64,000 nt of DNA from Treponema sp. (lineage in GTDB: Bacteria > Spirochaetota > Spirochaetia > Treponematales > Treponemataceae), in the NCBI GenBank assembly GCA_016286365.1, contig JAEESN010000014.1, forward strand, positions 1 through 64,000, read 5' to 3'. Below the pieces are notes generated by a model. The model saw only the letters and a program-made list of their open reading frames with translations. It was not told the DNA's origin and ran no database searches. Made by a program: the position numbers and the translations under genes. Positions 53,995-61,584 of this stretch are shown here, piece after piece; within the stretch, counting starts at the first letter, position 1, and each line of letters begins with the position of its first letter.

Positions 53995-54309
53995 ATGAAT
54001 TATCAATATGAAAGAAGATCTACACAAAATGTTCTTCAAAAATTTACCGTAAAAATTATTCTTAAAAATAATTCATATAAAGGACAGTATGTTTTTGAAG
54101 AAAAAACATCACAGGTTTCAGAAGTTTATACTTCAAAAGTATTTGATGGTAAAACAGACTGGGATGTAATGAAGTTAATTATTTTCAATGCAAACCATTT
54201 AATTGCAAGTAAAACATCTGCTGCAAATGATTTTACTGATTACGTATGGAAAACTTTTTTCAATTCAAAACAACCAATGCTTACTGATAAAAAGGGAGTG
54301 AAATTATGA
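53995..54309 (+). CDS. small protein, unknown
   Basis: 104 residues from the ATG at 53995 (GAGGTGG 6 nt upstream). Basic, mixed alpha/beta composition, with FTVKIILKNNSYKGQYVF near the start; no motif recognised. It lies 10 nt after parB, and its stop overlaps the nuclease start by 4 nt (ATGA), so it belongs to the parAB operon. Confidence 0.65.
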   Translation: MNYQYERRSTQNVLQKFTVKIILKNNSYKGQYVFEEKTSQVSEVYTSKVFDGKTDWDVMKLIIFNANHLIASKTSAANDFTDYVWKTFFNSKQPMLTDKKGVKL

Positions 54310-54869
54310 AAATTATAAGACGGATAAAATTCTTAAGCATTATTTTTGCATTAATAATTACCGCTTCATATTCCTGTAATTATATATCGCAAAATGTTTC
54401 AAACATTAAGACAATAAAAGCTTTTGATGTATATACAGGAACAATAATTTCAGTAACAGACGGTGATACTGTAAAAGTAAGTTTTGATAATTATAAAGAA
54501 AATACATTATTTAATGAAACAGAAACAATAAGGCTTATAGGTGTTAACACACCGGAACTTAATTTACACAAAGAAGAGCCTGCTGAATATTATTCAGAAG
54601 AAGCTCGTAATTATACAAATCAATATTATCAGAAAAAAGTTTTGATTCAGTTAGATCATAATTTTTCTATAAGAGATAAATATTCAAGATTGCTTGCATA
54701 CATTTATTCTGCAGAAGATAAAGCTTTTATAAATTATGACCTGATTAAAAATGGATATGGTATTTATTATGATGCGTTTTTATTTGATTCCAAAACAATG
54801 GAATTATTTGAAAAGGCAGAAATAGATGCAAAAAAACAAAAAATTGGAATATGGTTCCAAAAGGAGTAA
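54306..54869 (+). CDS. lipoprotein thermonuclease (SNase family)
   Basis: 187 residues. Signal peptide ends in SYSC (Cys about 24), so predicted to be an outward-facing lipoprotein. The staphylococcal-nuclease fold shows TGTIISVTDGDTVKV, ETIRLIGVNTPEL (first Arg and Glu) and IRDKYSRLLAYIY (second catalytic Arg). All calcium and phosphate contacts look kept. A secreted nuclease inside a parAB-ssb module is common in conjugative elements. It overlaps the preceding gene by 4 nt; ssb starts 2 nt later. Confidence 0.9.
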   Translation: MKIIRRIKFLSIIFALIITASYSCNYISQNVSNIKTIKAFDVYTGTIISVTDGDTVKVSFDNYKENTLFNETETIRLIGVNTPELNLHKEEPAEYYSEEARNYTNQYYQKKVLIQLDHNFSIRDKYSRLLAYIYSAEDKAFINYDLIKNGYGIYYDAFLFDSKTMELFEKAEIDAKKQKIGIWFQKE

Positions 54870-54871
54870 AA

Positions 54872-55273
54872 ATGAAAAGAGACTTTAACAAAGTAATTAT
54901 TGAAGGAAGAATTTCAACTGATGTTAAGACAGTTGAAGTCGGAGACAAAAAAATTGCAAATTTTTCAATTGCAGTAAACAACTTTAATAAGCAGAATGAG
55001 GAAATCGTTTCTTTCTTTAACTGCTCGGTTTTTGTAACTGATAAATTAAATCAGCTGCTTGAAAAAGGAAAGCCACTTTTACTTGAAGGTTATCTTAAAC
55101 AGGATAGATGGGAAAAAGATGGACAGAAATACCAGGCTGTAAAAATCTGTGTGCAGTCCCTTCATCTTATGAAATCAAATCCATCAGAAGTTAAACCAGA
55201 AGTAGAACAGGAAACTGTTGATATTCAGTTTGCTGAAGAAGGTGAAGTAAATACTGATAATTATTTCGGATAA
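54872..55273 (+). CDS. ssb: single-stranded DNA-binding protein
   Basis: 133 residues from the ATG at 54872 (AAGGAG 5 nt upstream). The OB fold begins NKVIIEGRISTDVKTVEVGD, with FSIAVNNF and FFNCSVF, and GKPLLLEGYLKQDRWEKDGQKYQAVKICV. The acidic tail is short and ends in DNYFG, not the DDDIPF needed for standard partner binding. It is presumably the element's own SSB. Confidence 0.9.
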   Translation: MKRDFNKVIIEGRISTDVKTVEVGDKKIANFSIAVNNFNKQNEEIVSFFNCSVFVTDKLNQLLEKGKPLLLEGYLKQDRWEKDGQKYQAVKICVQSLHLMKSNPSEVKPEVEQETVDIQFAEEGEVNTDNYFG

Positions 55274-55276
55274 CAC

Positions 55277-55534
55277 ATGGACTTTATCTACAAATTTAAA
55301 ATGGCTTTGAAACAAATACATTTAATACAATATTTGAGATTTGTAAAAAGCCATTTTACCTGGCTTTCTGTTTTAGTAATTGGATTAATATCTGTAATCA
55401 TAATTTTTGTAGCAGGATATTTTAACAGATATGTACGTTTTGACTGGTGGAACTGGAAACAGAGAGCCATATATAAAGCTATAAAAACAGTTGTGATTAT
55501 TATCATGATTAAAATTGTATGCAGGATTATATAA
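55277..55534 (+). CDS. small two-helix membrane protein
   Basis: 85 residues with two hydrophobic helices (WLSVLVIGLISVIIIFVAGYF, about 37-57; AIKTVVIIIMIKIVCRI, about 67-84) joined by an aromatic-rich FDWWNWKQR loop. It lies 3 nt after ssb. No family recognised; possibly a small conjugation or entry protein. Confidence 0.5.
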   Translation: MDFIYKFKMALKQIHLIQYLRFVKSHFTWLSVLVIGLISVIIIFVAGYFNRYVRFDWWNWKQRAIYKAIKTVVIIIMIKIVCRII

Positions 55535-55536
55535 AT

Positions 55537-55746
55537 ATGAGTGATAAAAATAAACTGGTAAAACCTCATAAAGAAGCAGTTTATACATATAATGCAACTA
55601 AGAATCCAAATGGAACACCTGAGCTTCGTAAAACATTGAATACTTATGGATGTATAAAAAATATTACATCTATTGTGAATAATAACAATGAAATTTATGT
55701 AACTGTTGTTTTACAAACAACATTAGATTACCGGTATTTGAATTAG
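55537..55746 (+). CDS. small protein, unknown
   Basis: 69 residues from the ATG at 55537, 2 nt after the membrane protein gene. The C-terminal half (IKNITSIVNNNNEIYVTVVLQTTLDYRYL) is beta-rich. The start has no strong ribosome site and probably relies on coupling. Not recognised. Confidence 0.45.
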   Translation: MSDKNKLVKPHKEAVYTYNATKNPNGTPELRKTLNTYGCIKNITSIVNNNNEIYVTVVLQTTLDYRYLN

Positions 55747-55758
55747 GAGATAATAAAA

Positions 55759-56076
55759 ATGAATCAGATAAGTATTATTGGAAAAATAAGTGAAAAACCA
55801 AAGCTTACAATCGTAAAAACTCCATTAAGTGAAAAAGCTATGGTTGTTTTCAAAGTTTTAGATCCAGGACTTCCATATCAGACAACAACACCGAATGAGT
55901 ATGAAGTTCATTTTATGAAAGATGCTGCAAATCATATTTTTAAATACATGACATTAGAAAAGGAAATTGTTGTATTTGGATATATGAAAAGAGATAAACA
56001 GAAGAGAGATGTTTATATAAACGCAGAATACATACAGTTTACAGGTAAGCCTGTAAAAGAGGTCTTAAATGTTTAA
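55759..56076 (+). CDS. SSB-like OB-fold protein
   Basis: 105 residues. The pattern MNQISIIGKISEKPKL, then MVVFKVLDPGLPYQT and EKEIVVFGYMKRDKQKRDVYINAEYIQF follows the strand order of SSB but is shorter and has no acidic tail. It may be a second, variant SSB of the element or a replication partner. GGAG lies 8-12 nt before the ATG. It overlaps the next gene by 8 nt. Confidence 0.65.
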   Translation: MNQISIIGKISEKPKLTIVKTPLSEKAMVVFKVLDPGLPYQTTTPNEYEVHFMKDAANHIFKYMTLEKEIVVFGYMKRDKQKRDVYINAEYIQFTGKPVKEVLNV

Positions 56077-56263
56077 ATTACCTATAACAATTGAACTGTC
56101 TGGTGAAGAAGTAAAAAAATTAAGTTCAGAGCTTGAAAGAATAGATGATAATTTATTTGTTGCGGATTTGATAAATCAGATTTTAAAAAAAGTTGATAGA
56201 AAAACACAACAAATAAATGCTGAAATAAAAAGAATAATTTCTCAAAATCCTTATTCACAATGA
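56069..56263 (+). CDS. small helical protein, unknown
   Basis: 64 residues, mostly helical and charged (LSGEEVKKLSSELERIDDNL, then IKRIISQNP). AGAGG lies about 8 nt before the ATG. Overlaps both neighbours, so it is tightly coupled in the operon. Function unknown. Confidence 0.5.
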   Translation: MFKLPITIELSGEEVKKLSSELERIDDNLFVADLINQILKKVDRKTQQINAEIKRIISQNPYSQ

Positions 56264-56313
56264 AAATAAATATTAAAAATATTTTAAGGTTTTTGTTTAA
56301 CGGAGTTAGGAAA

Positions 56314-57414
56314 ATGGCAGAAACATTTTTTATGAAAAATAAAAAGAATGTAAACTATACAGTTTTAGATAATACCTGTATATGTGATTCTCGTTTATCC
56401 TGGAAAGCAAAGGGTTTACATACTTATTTAATGAGCTTACCTGATGACTGGAAGATATTTTTATCTGAAGTAGAAACTCATTCTAAAGATGGAAGAGATA
56501 GTGTTCATTCTGCCGTAAGAGAATTAGAACAGTATGGATATATTGTTCGAAAAAGAGAACGTAATAAAGATGGAACTTATGCAGCTACAATTTATTATAT
56601 AAATGAAAAACCTGAGCAAACTATTGAAATACAAGAAAATAAAGAAGAAACAAATCATCCAGAAACGGAAAAGCCGTTTGTGGATGAAAAAAGTTTACCA
56701 GAAACGGGTTTTCCGTATACGGATAATCCGGAAACGGTTAAACCGAATACGGATAATCCGCAACTACTAAATACTAATAATACTAATATACTAAATTTAA
56801 AAAATACTAAACTAACTAACAATTCTTTAAAAACAGATAGTTCCATGAAAAAAATAAATAATTCAAATAAGTCAGTTAGTGAGTCTGTTTTTACAAACAT
56901 ATTAAAAAAGTTTTTCCCTGAAAACTGTCATTTTACATCTGATTTTGAATCTGATTTATCAAAACGGTTTGCAGAAAACAATTTGGATAAAAACGAGCTG
57001 GAAAAATACTTTGAATTTACTTACAAACGTACTCTTGAATCTAATCCAAAAAAATCTGTTGCAGGTTTATTCAGAACCATAGCTTTATCAGAAAATACGT
57101 TAAATGATTATAAATTACTTGTATTAAAACAAGCTCGTGAAAAACAGAATATTAAAAAAACTTGTCCTGTATGTGGAAAAGTCAGCAGTCAAACAGAACG
57201 GATTTTAATGGTCTGTAATCAATGTAATTTCGATTTAAGTGAGACTGATCCAAAAGAAATTGAGCTTCAAAGAAAAATTTATCACTTACCTGAAATTACA
57301 AAAATCAAAATCAATAAAGAGCTTACAGACTTGATATCAGTTAATTTAGGTTACAATCAGTATATCAATGCAAGAAATGATATTTATAAAAAATATGAGG
57401 TTTACAGGGAGTAG
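56314..57414 (+). CDS. replication-type winged-helix protein with C-terminal zinc finger
   Basis: 366 residues from 56314 (GGAGTTAGG upstream); an ATG at 56260 adds an implausible 18-residue lead. The N-terminal ~110 residues (LSWKAKGLHTYLMSLPDDWKI, AVRELEQYGYIVRKRERN) form a winged helix of the plasmid/phage RepA-N or DnaD-like type. A linker of repeated PET-x-x-P and TDNP segments follows (about 120-150). The C-terminus has a zinc finger CPVC-x15-CNQC. It is probably a replication initiator or helicase loader. Confidence 0.75.
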   Translation: MAETFFMKNKKNVNYTVLDNTCICDSRLSWKAKGLHTYLMSLPDDWKIFLSEVETHSKDGRDSVHSAVRELEQYGYIVRKRERNKDGTYAATIYYINEKPEQTIEIQENKEETNHPETEKPFVDEKSLPETGFPYTDNPETVKPNTDNPQLLNTNNTNILNLKNTKLTNNSLKTDSSMKKINNSNKSVSESVFTNILKKFFPENCHFTSDFESDLSKRFAENNLDKNELEKYFEFTYKRTLESNPKKSVAGLFRTIALSENTLNDYKLLVLKQAREKQNIKKTCPVCGKVSSQTERILMVCNQCNFDLSETDPKEIELQRKIYHLPEITKIKINKELTDLISVNLGYNQYINARNDIYKKYEVYRE

Positions 57415-57417
57415 ATT

Positions 57418-57600
57418 ATGCGGAAAAAAAACAAAAAATGGGATGATGATATTAATGTCATTAATACATCACAAGAGTTTTTTGAAAAGTATGATTATTT
57501 ATTTTTCAAAAAAACATCAGGTAAAACCGTATTAATAAATATTTTACGTGCGGTTTTTATAATCATTACATTAGCCTTTGTAATATATGGCTTAATTTAA
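57418..57600 (+). CDS. small single-pass membrane protein
   Basis: 60 residues: a Lys-rich N-terminus and one C-terminal helix (INILRAVFIIITLAFVIYGLI). It starts 3 nt after the replication-type gene with GGGAG 8 nt upstream. Unknown. Confidence 0.5.
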   Translation: MRKKNKKWDDDINVINTSQEFFEKYDYLFFKKTSGKTVLINILRAVFIIITLAFVIYGLI

Positions 57601-57614
57601 AAGGAGAAAATATT

Positions 57615-57935
57615 ATGAAAACTTTCAGCGATTATCAGCACAGAAGAATACTGGATTCAGAAAACGGAAGGATTGCAGATGGAGATTACGTAAAAGATGA
57701 TCTTATCATCAGAGTAAAAGATGGATTTTTAAATGATGTAAAAGATGAGGATGGAAATCTTCTTCCAGCAATTCAATATCATGACATGACACATTATGAA
57801 CATTGGAAAAATGGTGTTTTACATAATGATATCGGGCCTGCAGTTGTTGATGTTACCCCACAGGATGCAAGAGAAGAATGGTGGTTAGAAGGTAAAAAAC
57901 TTGATAATCCTTTACATAAAATGGAGATAAAATAA
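57615..57935 (+). CDS. small Trp/Gly-repeat protein, paralogue 1
   Basis: 106 residues. The motif KDGFLNDVKDEDGNLLPAIQY, then EHWKNGVLHNDIGPAVVD and EEWWLEGKKL is a variant of short hydrophilic beta repeats (toxin-tail or MORN-like). It matches the next gene in order and wording. AAGGAG precedes the ATG. Predicted cytoplasmic; function unknown. Confidence 0.6.
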   Translation: MKTFSDYQHRRILDSENGRIADGDYVKDDLIIRVKDGFLNDVKDEDGNLLPAIQYHDMTHYEHWKNGVLHNDIGPAVVDVTPQDAREEWWLEGKKLDNPLHKMEIK

Positions 57936-57937
57936 TT

Positions 57938-58315
57938 ATGCAGGATACATCTTTTTTGGAAAAAATACAGAATAATGAACTGTATAAAAAATCTATCTCG
58001 TACCACAAGAAATATCAGTTTATGCAGTTTACTGATGATGAGGGAAATTACCTTGAAGGACAGCAGATAAGAAAAGAAGATGACAATGGAAATATTCTTG
58101 GAGATACAGATTTTGATTCTTCAAAAATACATGTTGTCATTTATAATTTCAAAAATGGACTTCTTAATGATAATGAAGATGGAACTCCTGCAATTCAGTA
58201 TCCTGGGCATTGGGAAAACTGGACAAACGGACTTTTAACAAAAGTAACTGGTAAAGGTGGAACAGTTACTGAAATCTGGCAGGAAGGAATACCTGTTGAA
58301 ATCATTAATGATTAA
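57938..58315 (+). CDS. small Trp/Gly-repeat protein, paralogue 2
   Basis: 125 residues. KNGLLNDNEDGTPAIQYPGHW, then ENWTNGLLTKVTGKGGTVTEIWQEGIP parallels the upstream gene (about 45% identical over 55 residues by eye). The ATG lies 2 nt after the paralogue's stop. A tandem duplication within the element; possible partners. Confidence 0.6.
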   Translation: MQDTSFLEKIQNNELYKKSISYHKKYQFMQFTDDEGNYLEGQQIRKEDDNGNILGDTDFDSSKIHVVIYNFKNGLLNDNEDGTPAIQYPGHWENWTNGLLTKVTGKGGTVTEIWQEGIPVEIIND

Positions 58316-58327
58316 GGAGACAATTCT

Positions 58328-59071
58328 ATGAATTTACCAACAAAAGAGCAGCGAGTTTCAATACCAGATAAACCGGAAAAAATTTCAGAACTTGAAAAAT
58401 TAATGATAAATATTTCCGGATATTTATCTGAGCTTTCAGAATTAAAACCAGTTTTCGAAGAATCTATAAGCTTAAAAAATGATTCAAACAAAAATCTTCT
58501 TCAAGAATTCAGAACTCTTATTGGTACAATGACAGACCATTTTGATGAGTTAAAAGAAAATCTTGAGTGTGAAGTAAAGTATTCAAGAGAACTTGCTTTG
58601 AAAGGAGAGTTATATGAAAAGAAACATGAAATATCAATTCTTGAATCAAAGCTTATAGAAACAGAAAGCCGTATTGATGTATTTATTAATGATGTAAAAA
58701 AGTTTATGACAGAAAAAATTAACAATATGGATGAGACTGTTAAGAACCTTAAGAGTGAAGATGAAAAAATTGAAGAAAGCATATCCAGGTTTAATGAAAA
58801 AGCTTCATCTGCAGCAATCAGTGAATATTCAATATTAAAATCACAGTCTGAAAACTTATTAAAAAGCTTTACAAAAAAATGTCAGGAAGATCTGGAAATA
58901 CTTAAAAAGAAATCTATTGATTTTTTGAAAGAATGTGAAGCGCAAAACAAAGAAATAATCGGAAGAATACCAAAAGTAAATACAAATAAATATTCATTAA
59001 AAGATATTCTTTTGTTTATTGTTTCCGGATTAGGAATTGTTTCATTTATTATGAATTTATTAAAAATTTAA
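58328..59071 (+). CDS. coiled-coil protein with C-terminal membrane anchor
   Basis: 247 residues. Nearly the whole protein (about 20-215) is heptad-like coiled coil rich in Glu, Lys, Ser and Leu (KKHEISILESKLIETESRID; MTEKINNMDETVKNLKSEDE). It ends with a transmembrane helix (ILLFIVSGLGIVSFIMNLL). This is a tail-anchored topology with a cytoplasmic rod. AAGGAG lies 8 nt before the ATG. Unknown function; the form recalls phage-exclusion or partition tethers. Confidence 0.6.
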   Translation: MNLPTKEQRVSIPDKPEKISELEKLMINISGYLSELSELKPVFEESISLKNDSNKNLLQEFRTLIGTMTDHFDELKENLECEVKYSRELALKGELYEKKHEISILESKLIETESRIDVFINDVKKFMTEKINNMDETVKNLKSEDEKIEESISRFNEKASSAAISEYSILKSQSENLLKSFTKKCQEDLEILKKKSIDFLKECEAQNKEIIGRIPKVNTNKYSLKDILLFIVSGLGIVSFIMNLLKI

Positions 59072-59089
59072 TATTGGTGGGATTAATTT

Positions 59090-60442
59090 ATGAATACATT
59101 AAATATTGTTGATATGTTTTGTGGTGGTGGCGGTGAATCCACAGGTTTAATTGAAGCTGCACATGATTATAATTTTGATGTAAACATGAGCGCAATAAAT
59201 CATTGGGAAAGAGCCATAGAAACACATTCAAAGAATTATCCTTATGCAGAACATAGATGTGAAAATGTTCAGCATATCGAACCACATACTTTAAAAGCTT
59301 CAAAGAACACAGATTTAATGTGGGCAAGTCCAGGCTGCCAGCACTTTTCAACAGCTCGTGGTGGTAAACCTCGTTCAGAAGATATGAGAAGTCCTGCATG
59401 GGAAGTTTTACGTTTTGCAGAAGAATTACGCCCGAAAAGAATAATAATAGAAAATGTTCCTGAATTCAGGACATGGGGACCGCTGGATTCTGAAGGCAAA
59501 ATAATAAAAGAATGTAAAGGACAAACTTTTAATGCTTTTATTACAGGTTTAAAATCTTTGAATTATATTGTAGATTATCAGGTTTTATGTGCTGCAGATT
59601 ATGGCGCTCCAACTTCAAGAAGAAGATTGTTTATTCAGGCTGTCAGAAAAGATTGCGGTAAAAAGATTTTGTGGCCAGAACCTACAAATATAAAAGGTGG
59701 TGATTTAATTCTTCCAGATTGGCATAGTGCTTCTGAAATTATAGACTGGTCGATTCCGAGTCAGATTATCAGTCAGAGAAAAAAGCCGTTAGCTTCAGCA
59801 ACAATGAAACGGATTGAATATGGTATTAAAGAATTCTGGGGAGAAGCTGCCGTTCCTTTTATTGCCAGGTTATATGGCACATCAACTGCAGAAAGTCTTG
59901 AAAAACCTTTATCAACAATATCCTGCAGCGGTGGTCATCATATGCTGATTACTCCTTTCTTATGCAGGTACAACAAAGGAAATAATCGTGTTCATTCAAT
60001 AAAGGAACCTGTACCAACCTTAGACTGTTCCAATAGATATGGACTTGTAGAACCGTTTATATGTGGCATAGGTCAGAGTTCAGCAAAACAAAGGAACAGA
60101 AAGCTTTCTGAACCACTCTCTACTATCTGCACAAAGCAGGAACATTGTCTGGTAAGCCCTATGCTTATTCAATATTATGGAAACGGTCATGCAGTTTCTT
60201 TATCAGAACCAATACCTACATTAACTACAAAAGATAGATATGCTCTTATTACACCCGAATATGGAATAGAGCTTGGATTCAGGATGTTACAGCCTCATGA
60301 ACTTGCAGCTGCAACTGGTTTTCCAAGTGATTATATATTTACAGGTACAAAAGTTGATGTTGTTAAGCAGATTGGAAATGCAGTACCGCCGAATTTTGCA
60401 AAAGCAATGTTCAGCCAGATATTGAGCGAGATGACGGCATGA
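59090..60442 (+). CDS. DNA (cytosine-5) methyltransferase
   Basis: 450 residues. Motif I IVDMFCGGGGESTG, motif IV WASPGCQHFSTARGG with the catalytic Cys (about residue 83), motif VI IIIENVPEF, motif VIII CAADYGAPTSRRRLFI, and motifs IX-X GFRMLQPHELAAATGFP / QIGNAVPPNFA are all present. The target-recognition region contains four variants of a P-x-P/S-T-hydrophobic segment. No restriction enzyme gene is next to it, so it is probably an orphan methylase, e.g. against host restriction. Confidence 0.94.
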   Translation: MNTLNIVDMFCGGGGESTGLIEAAHDYNFDVNMSAINHWERAIETHSKNYPYAEHRCENVQHIEPHTLKASKNTDLMWASPGCQHFSTARGGKPRSEDMRSPAWEVLRFAEELRPKRIIIENVPEFRTWGPLDSEGKIIKECKGQTFNAFITGLKSLNYIVDYQVLCAADYGAPTSRRRLFIQAVRKDCGKKILWPEPTNIKGGDLILPDWHSASEIIDWSIPSQIISQRKKPLASATMKRIEYGIKEFWGEAAVPFIARLYGTSTAESLEKPLSTISCSGGHHMLITPFLCRYNKGNNRVHSIKEPVPTLDCSNRYGLVEPFICGIGQSSAKQRNRKLSEPLSTICTKQEHCLVSPMLIQYYGNGHAVSLSEPIPTLTTKDRYALITPEYGIELGFRMLQPHELAAATGFPSDYIFTGTKVDVVKQIGNAVPPNFAKAMFSQILSEMTA

Positions 60443-60507
60443 GGAGCGTTGAAAATGAAGTATCATTTATTATGAATTTGATAAGATAAAATAATTAAAT
60501 ATTTTTC

Positions 60508-60547
60508 TTGTAATTTACCAATAAATAAACTAAAATATTTTATTGGT
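60508..60547 (+). promoter_or_regulatory. promoter with operator-like palindrome for the HEXXH pair
   Basis: TTGTAA (60508-60513), 17-nt spacer, TAAAAT (60531-60536). A perfect 9-bp inverted repeat ACCAATAAA (60517-60525) / TTTATTGGT (60539-60547) encloses the -10, so a protein bound there would block transcription. Confidence 0.65.
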
Positions 60548-60579
60548 GTTTAATTATAAAAAATTTTAGGGGGTTACTC

Positions 60580-60762
60580 ATGAGTGAAATTAATGTTAAA
60601 GAATTACAGAAAGAAATGAAATCTCTTGGAATTATTAATATTGAAGCTGATGGAGAATTATCTCCTTCTTTACTTAAGGATGCCATTGAATCAGTAAAAG
60701 AAACTTCACTGGATTTTACAGAATTGGCAAAAGAATCTAAAAAAATGGTGGCATCTATATAA
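60580..60762 (+). CDS. small acidic protein paired with a putative metalloprotease
   Basis: 60 residues, helical and acidic (VKELQKEMKSLGIINIEADG, then LKDAIESVKETSLDF). The ribosome site GGGGG precedes the ATG by ~5-9 nt. The stop overlaps the next start by one base (TAATG). No family recognised. Position, size and the palindromic promoter resemble an antitoxin, but this is inference. Confidence 0.65.
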   Translation: MSEINVKELQKEMKSLGIINIEADGELSPSLLKDAIESVKETSLDFTELAKESKKMVASI

Positions 60763-61556
60763 TGACAACTAATATTGATAATAAAGATACATCATGGGCG
60801 ATAAAAACTTTTCGCCCTTTATTAAAGGCTTTGAAATTACAAGAAGTAAAATCAGAGCCTTTAATACTTTTAACATCAACATTTAAAATTTTTCATCGTT
60901 ATAATATGTCTAATTGTGTTATTATTGTAAAAATACGAGAATTTACAAATAAAGATGATCGAGGAATATTTATTTGGCAATATAATGAAGAAAATAATTT
61001 TTATGCATTACATATTATAATAAATAAAATCTTATATAATAATAATGATATAGATACTAGAATAAAAAGAAAAGCTACAGGTGTCCATGAGTTTACTCAT
61101 TGTGTAGCATCTATGATGATTTTTTCACGTTTACAATCAAAGATATTAAGAGAAACTTTACAAGAACGTATGGCTAAAAAAATACATTCTCTTGATAGAA
61201 TTAGTTTAGAATTATTATTTAAAGAATTAACAATGGACTATGAAGATAAAAAGAAAAATAATATAAGTATTTTTCCTGATGACCATTTTAGAATAAGTGG
61301 AGATGATTTTACAGGTTTTTACGATGATTTATCAAGAAATTTTCTTTTATCCTATGAGTTATTTTGTGAAGAAGATTTCTTTAATACAGATAAACAAAAA
61401 ATGTTTCATGATTATTTAAAACATAATGAAAAAACAGAAGCAATGAAATTATTAATATCTGTTATAAAACCTTTATCAGAAAAAAAAGCTTTAAGTCAAC
61501 ATTTTATAATACAACGTATTAATGAAGAATTTCTAAATAAAATATTAAAAAAATAA
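60762..61556 (+). CDS. putative zinc metalloprotease (HEFTH)
   Basis: 264 residues, cytoplasmic. The zincin motif VHEFTHCVA gives His109-Glu110-x-x-His113. A Glu in SYELFCEEDFF, about 95 residues on, could supply the third ligand. The remainder is helical and charged with no known family. The gene is much more AT-rich than the methyltransferase. It is translationally coupled to the 60-residue protein. Alternatives are a toxin or an inactive zincin fold. Confidence 0.6.
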   Translation: MTTNIDNKDTSWAIKTFRPLLKALKLQEVKSEPLILLTSTFKIFHRYNMSNCVIIVKIREFTNKDDRGIFIWQYNEENNFYALHIIINKILYNNNDIDTRIKRKATGVHEFTHCVASMMIFSRLQSKILRETLQERMAKKIHSLDRISLELLFKELTMDYEDKKKNNISIFPDDHFRISGDDFTGFYDDLSRNFLLSYELFCEEDFFNTDKQKMFHDYLKHNEKTEAMKLLISVIKPLSEKKALSQHFIIQRINEEFLNKILKK

Positions 61557-61584
61557 AAATGATTGATATTTTAAAAATATAAAA

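Noticed and set aside
53692-54039. A 115-codon antisense frame over parB
   Set aside because: It lies wholly inside parB and its neighbour and has no supporting motif.
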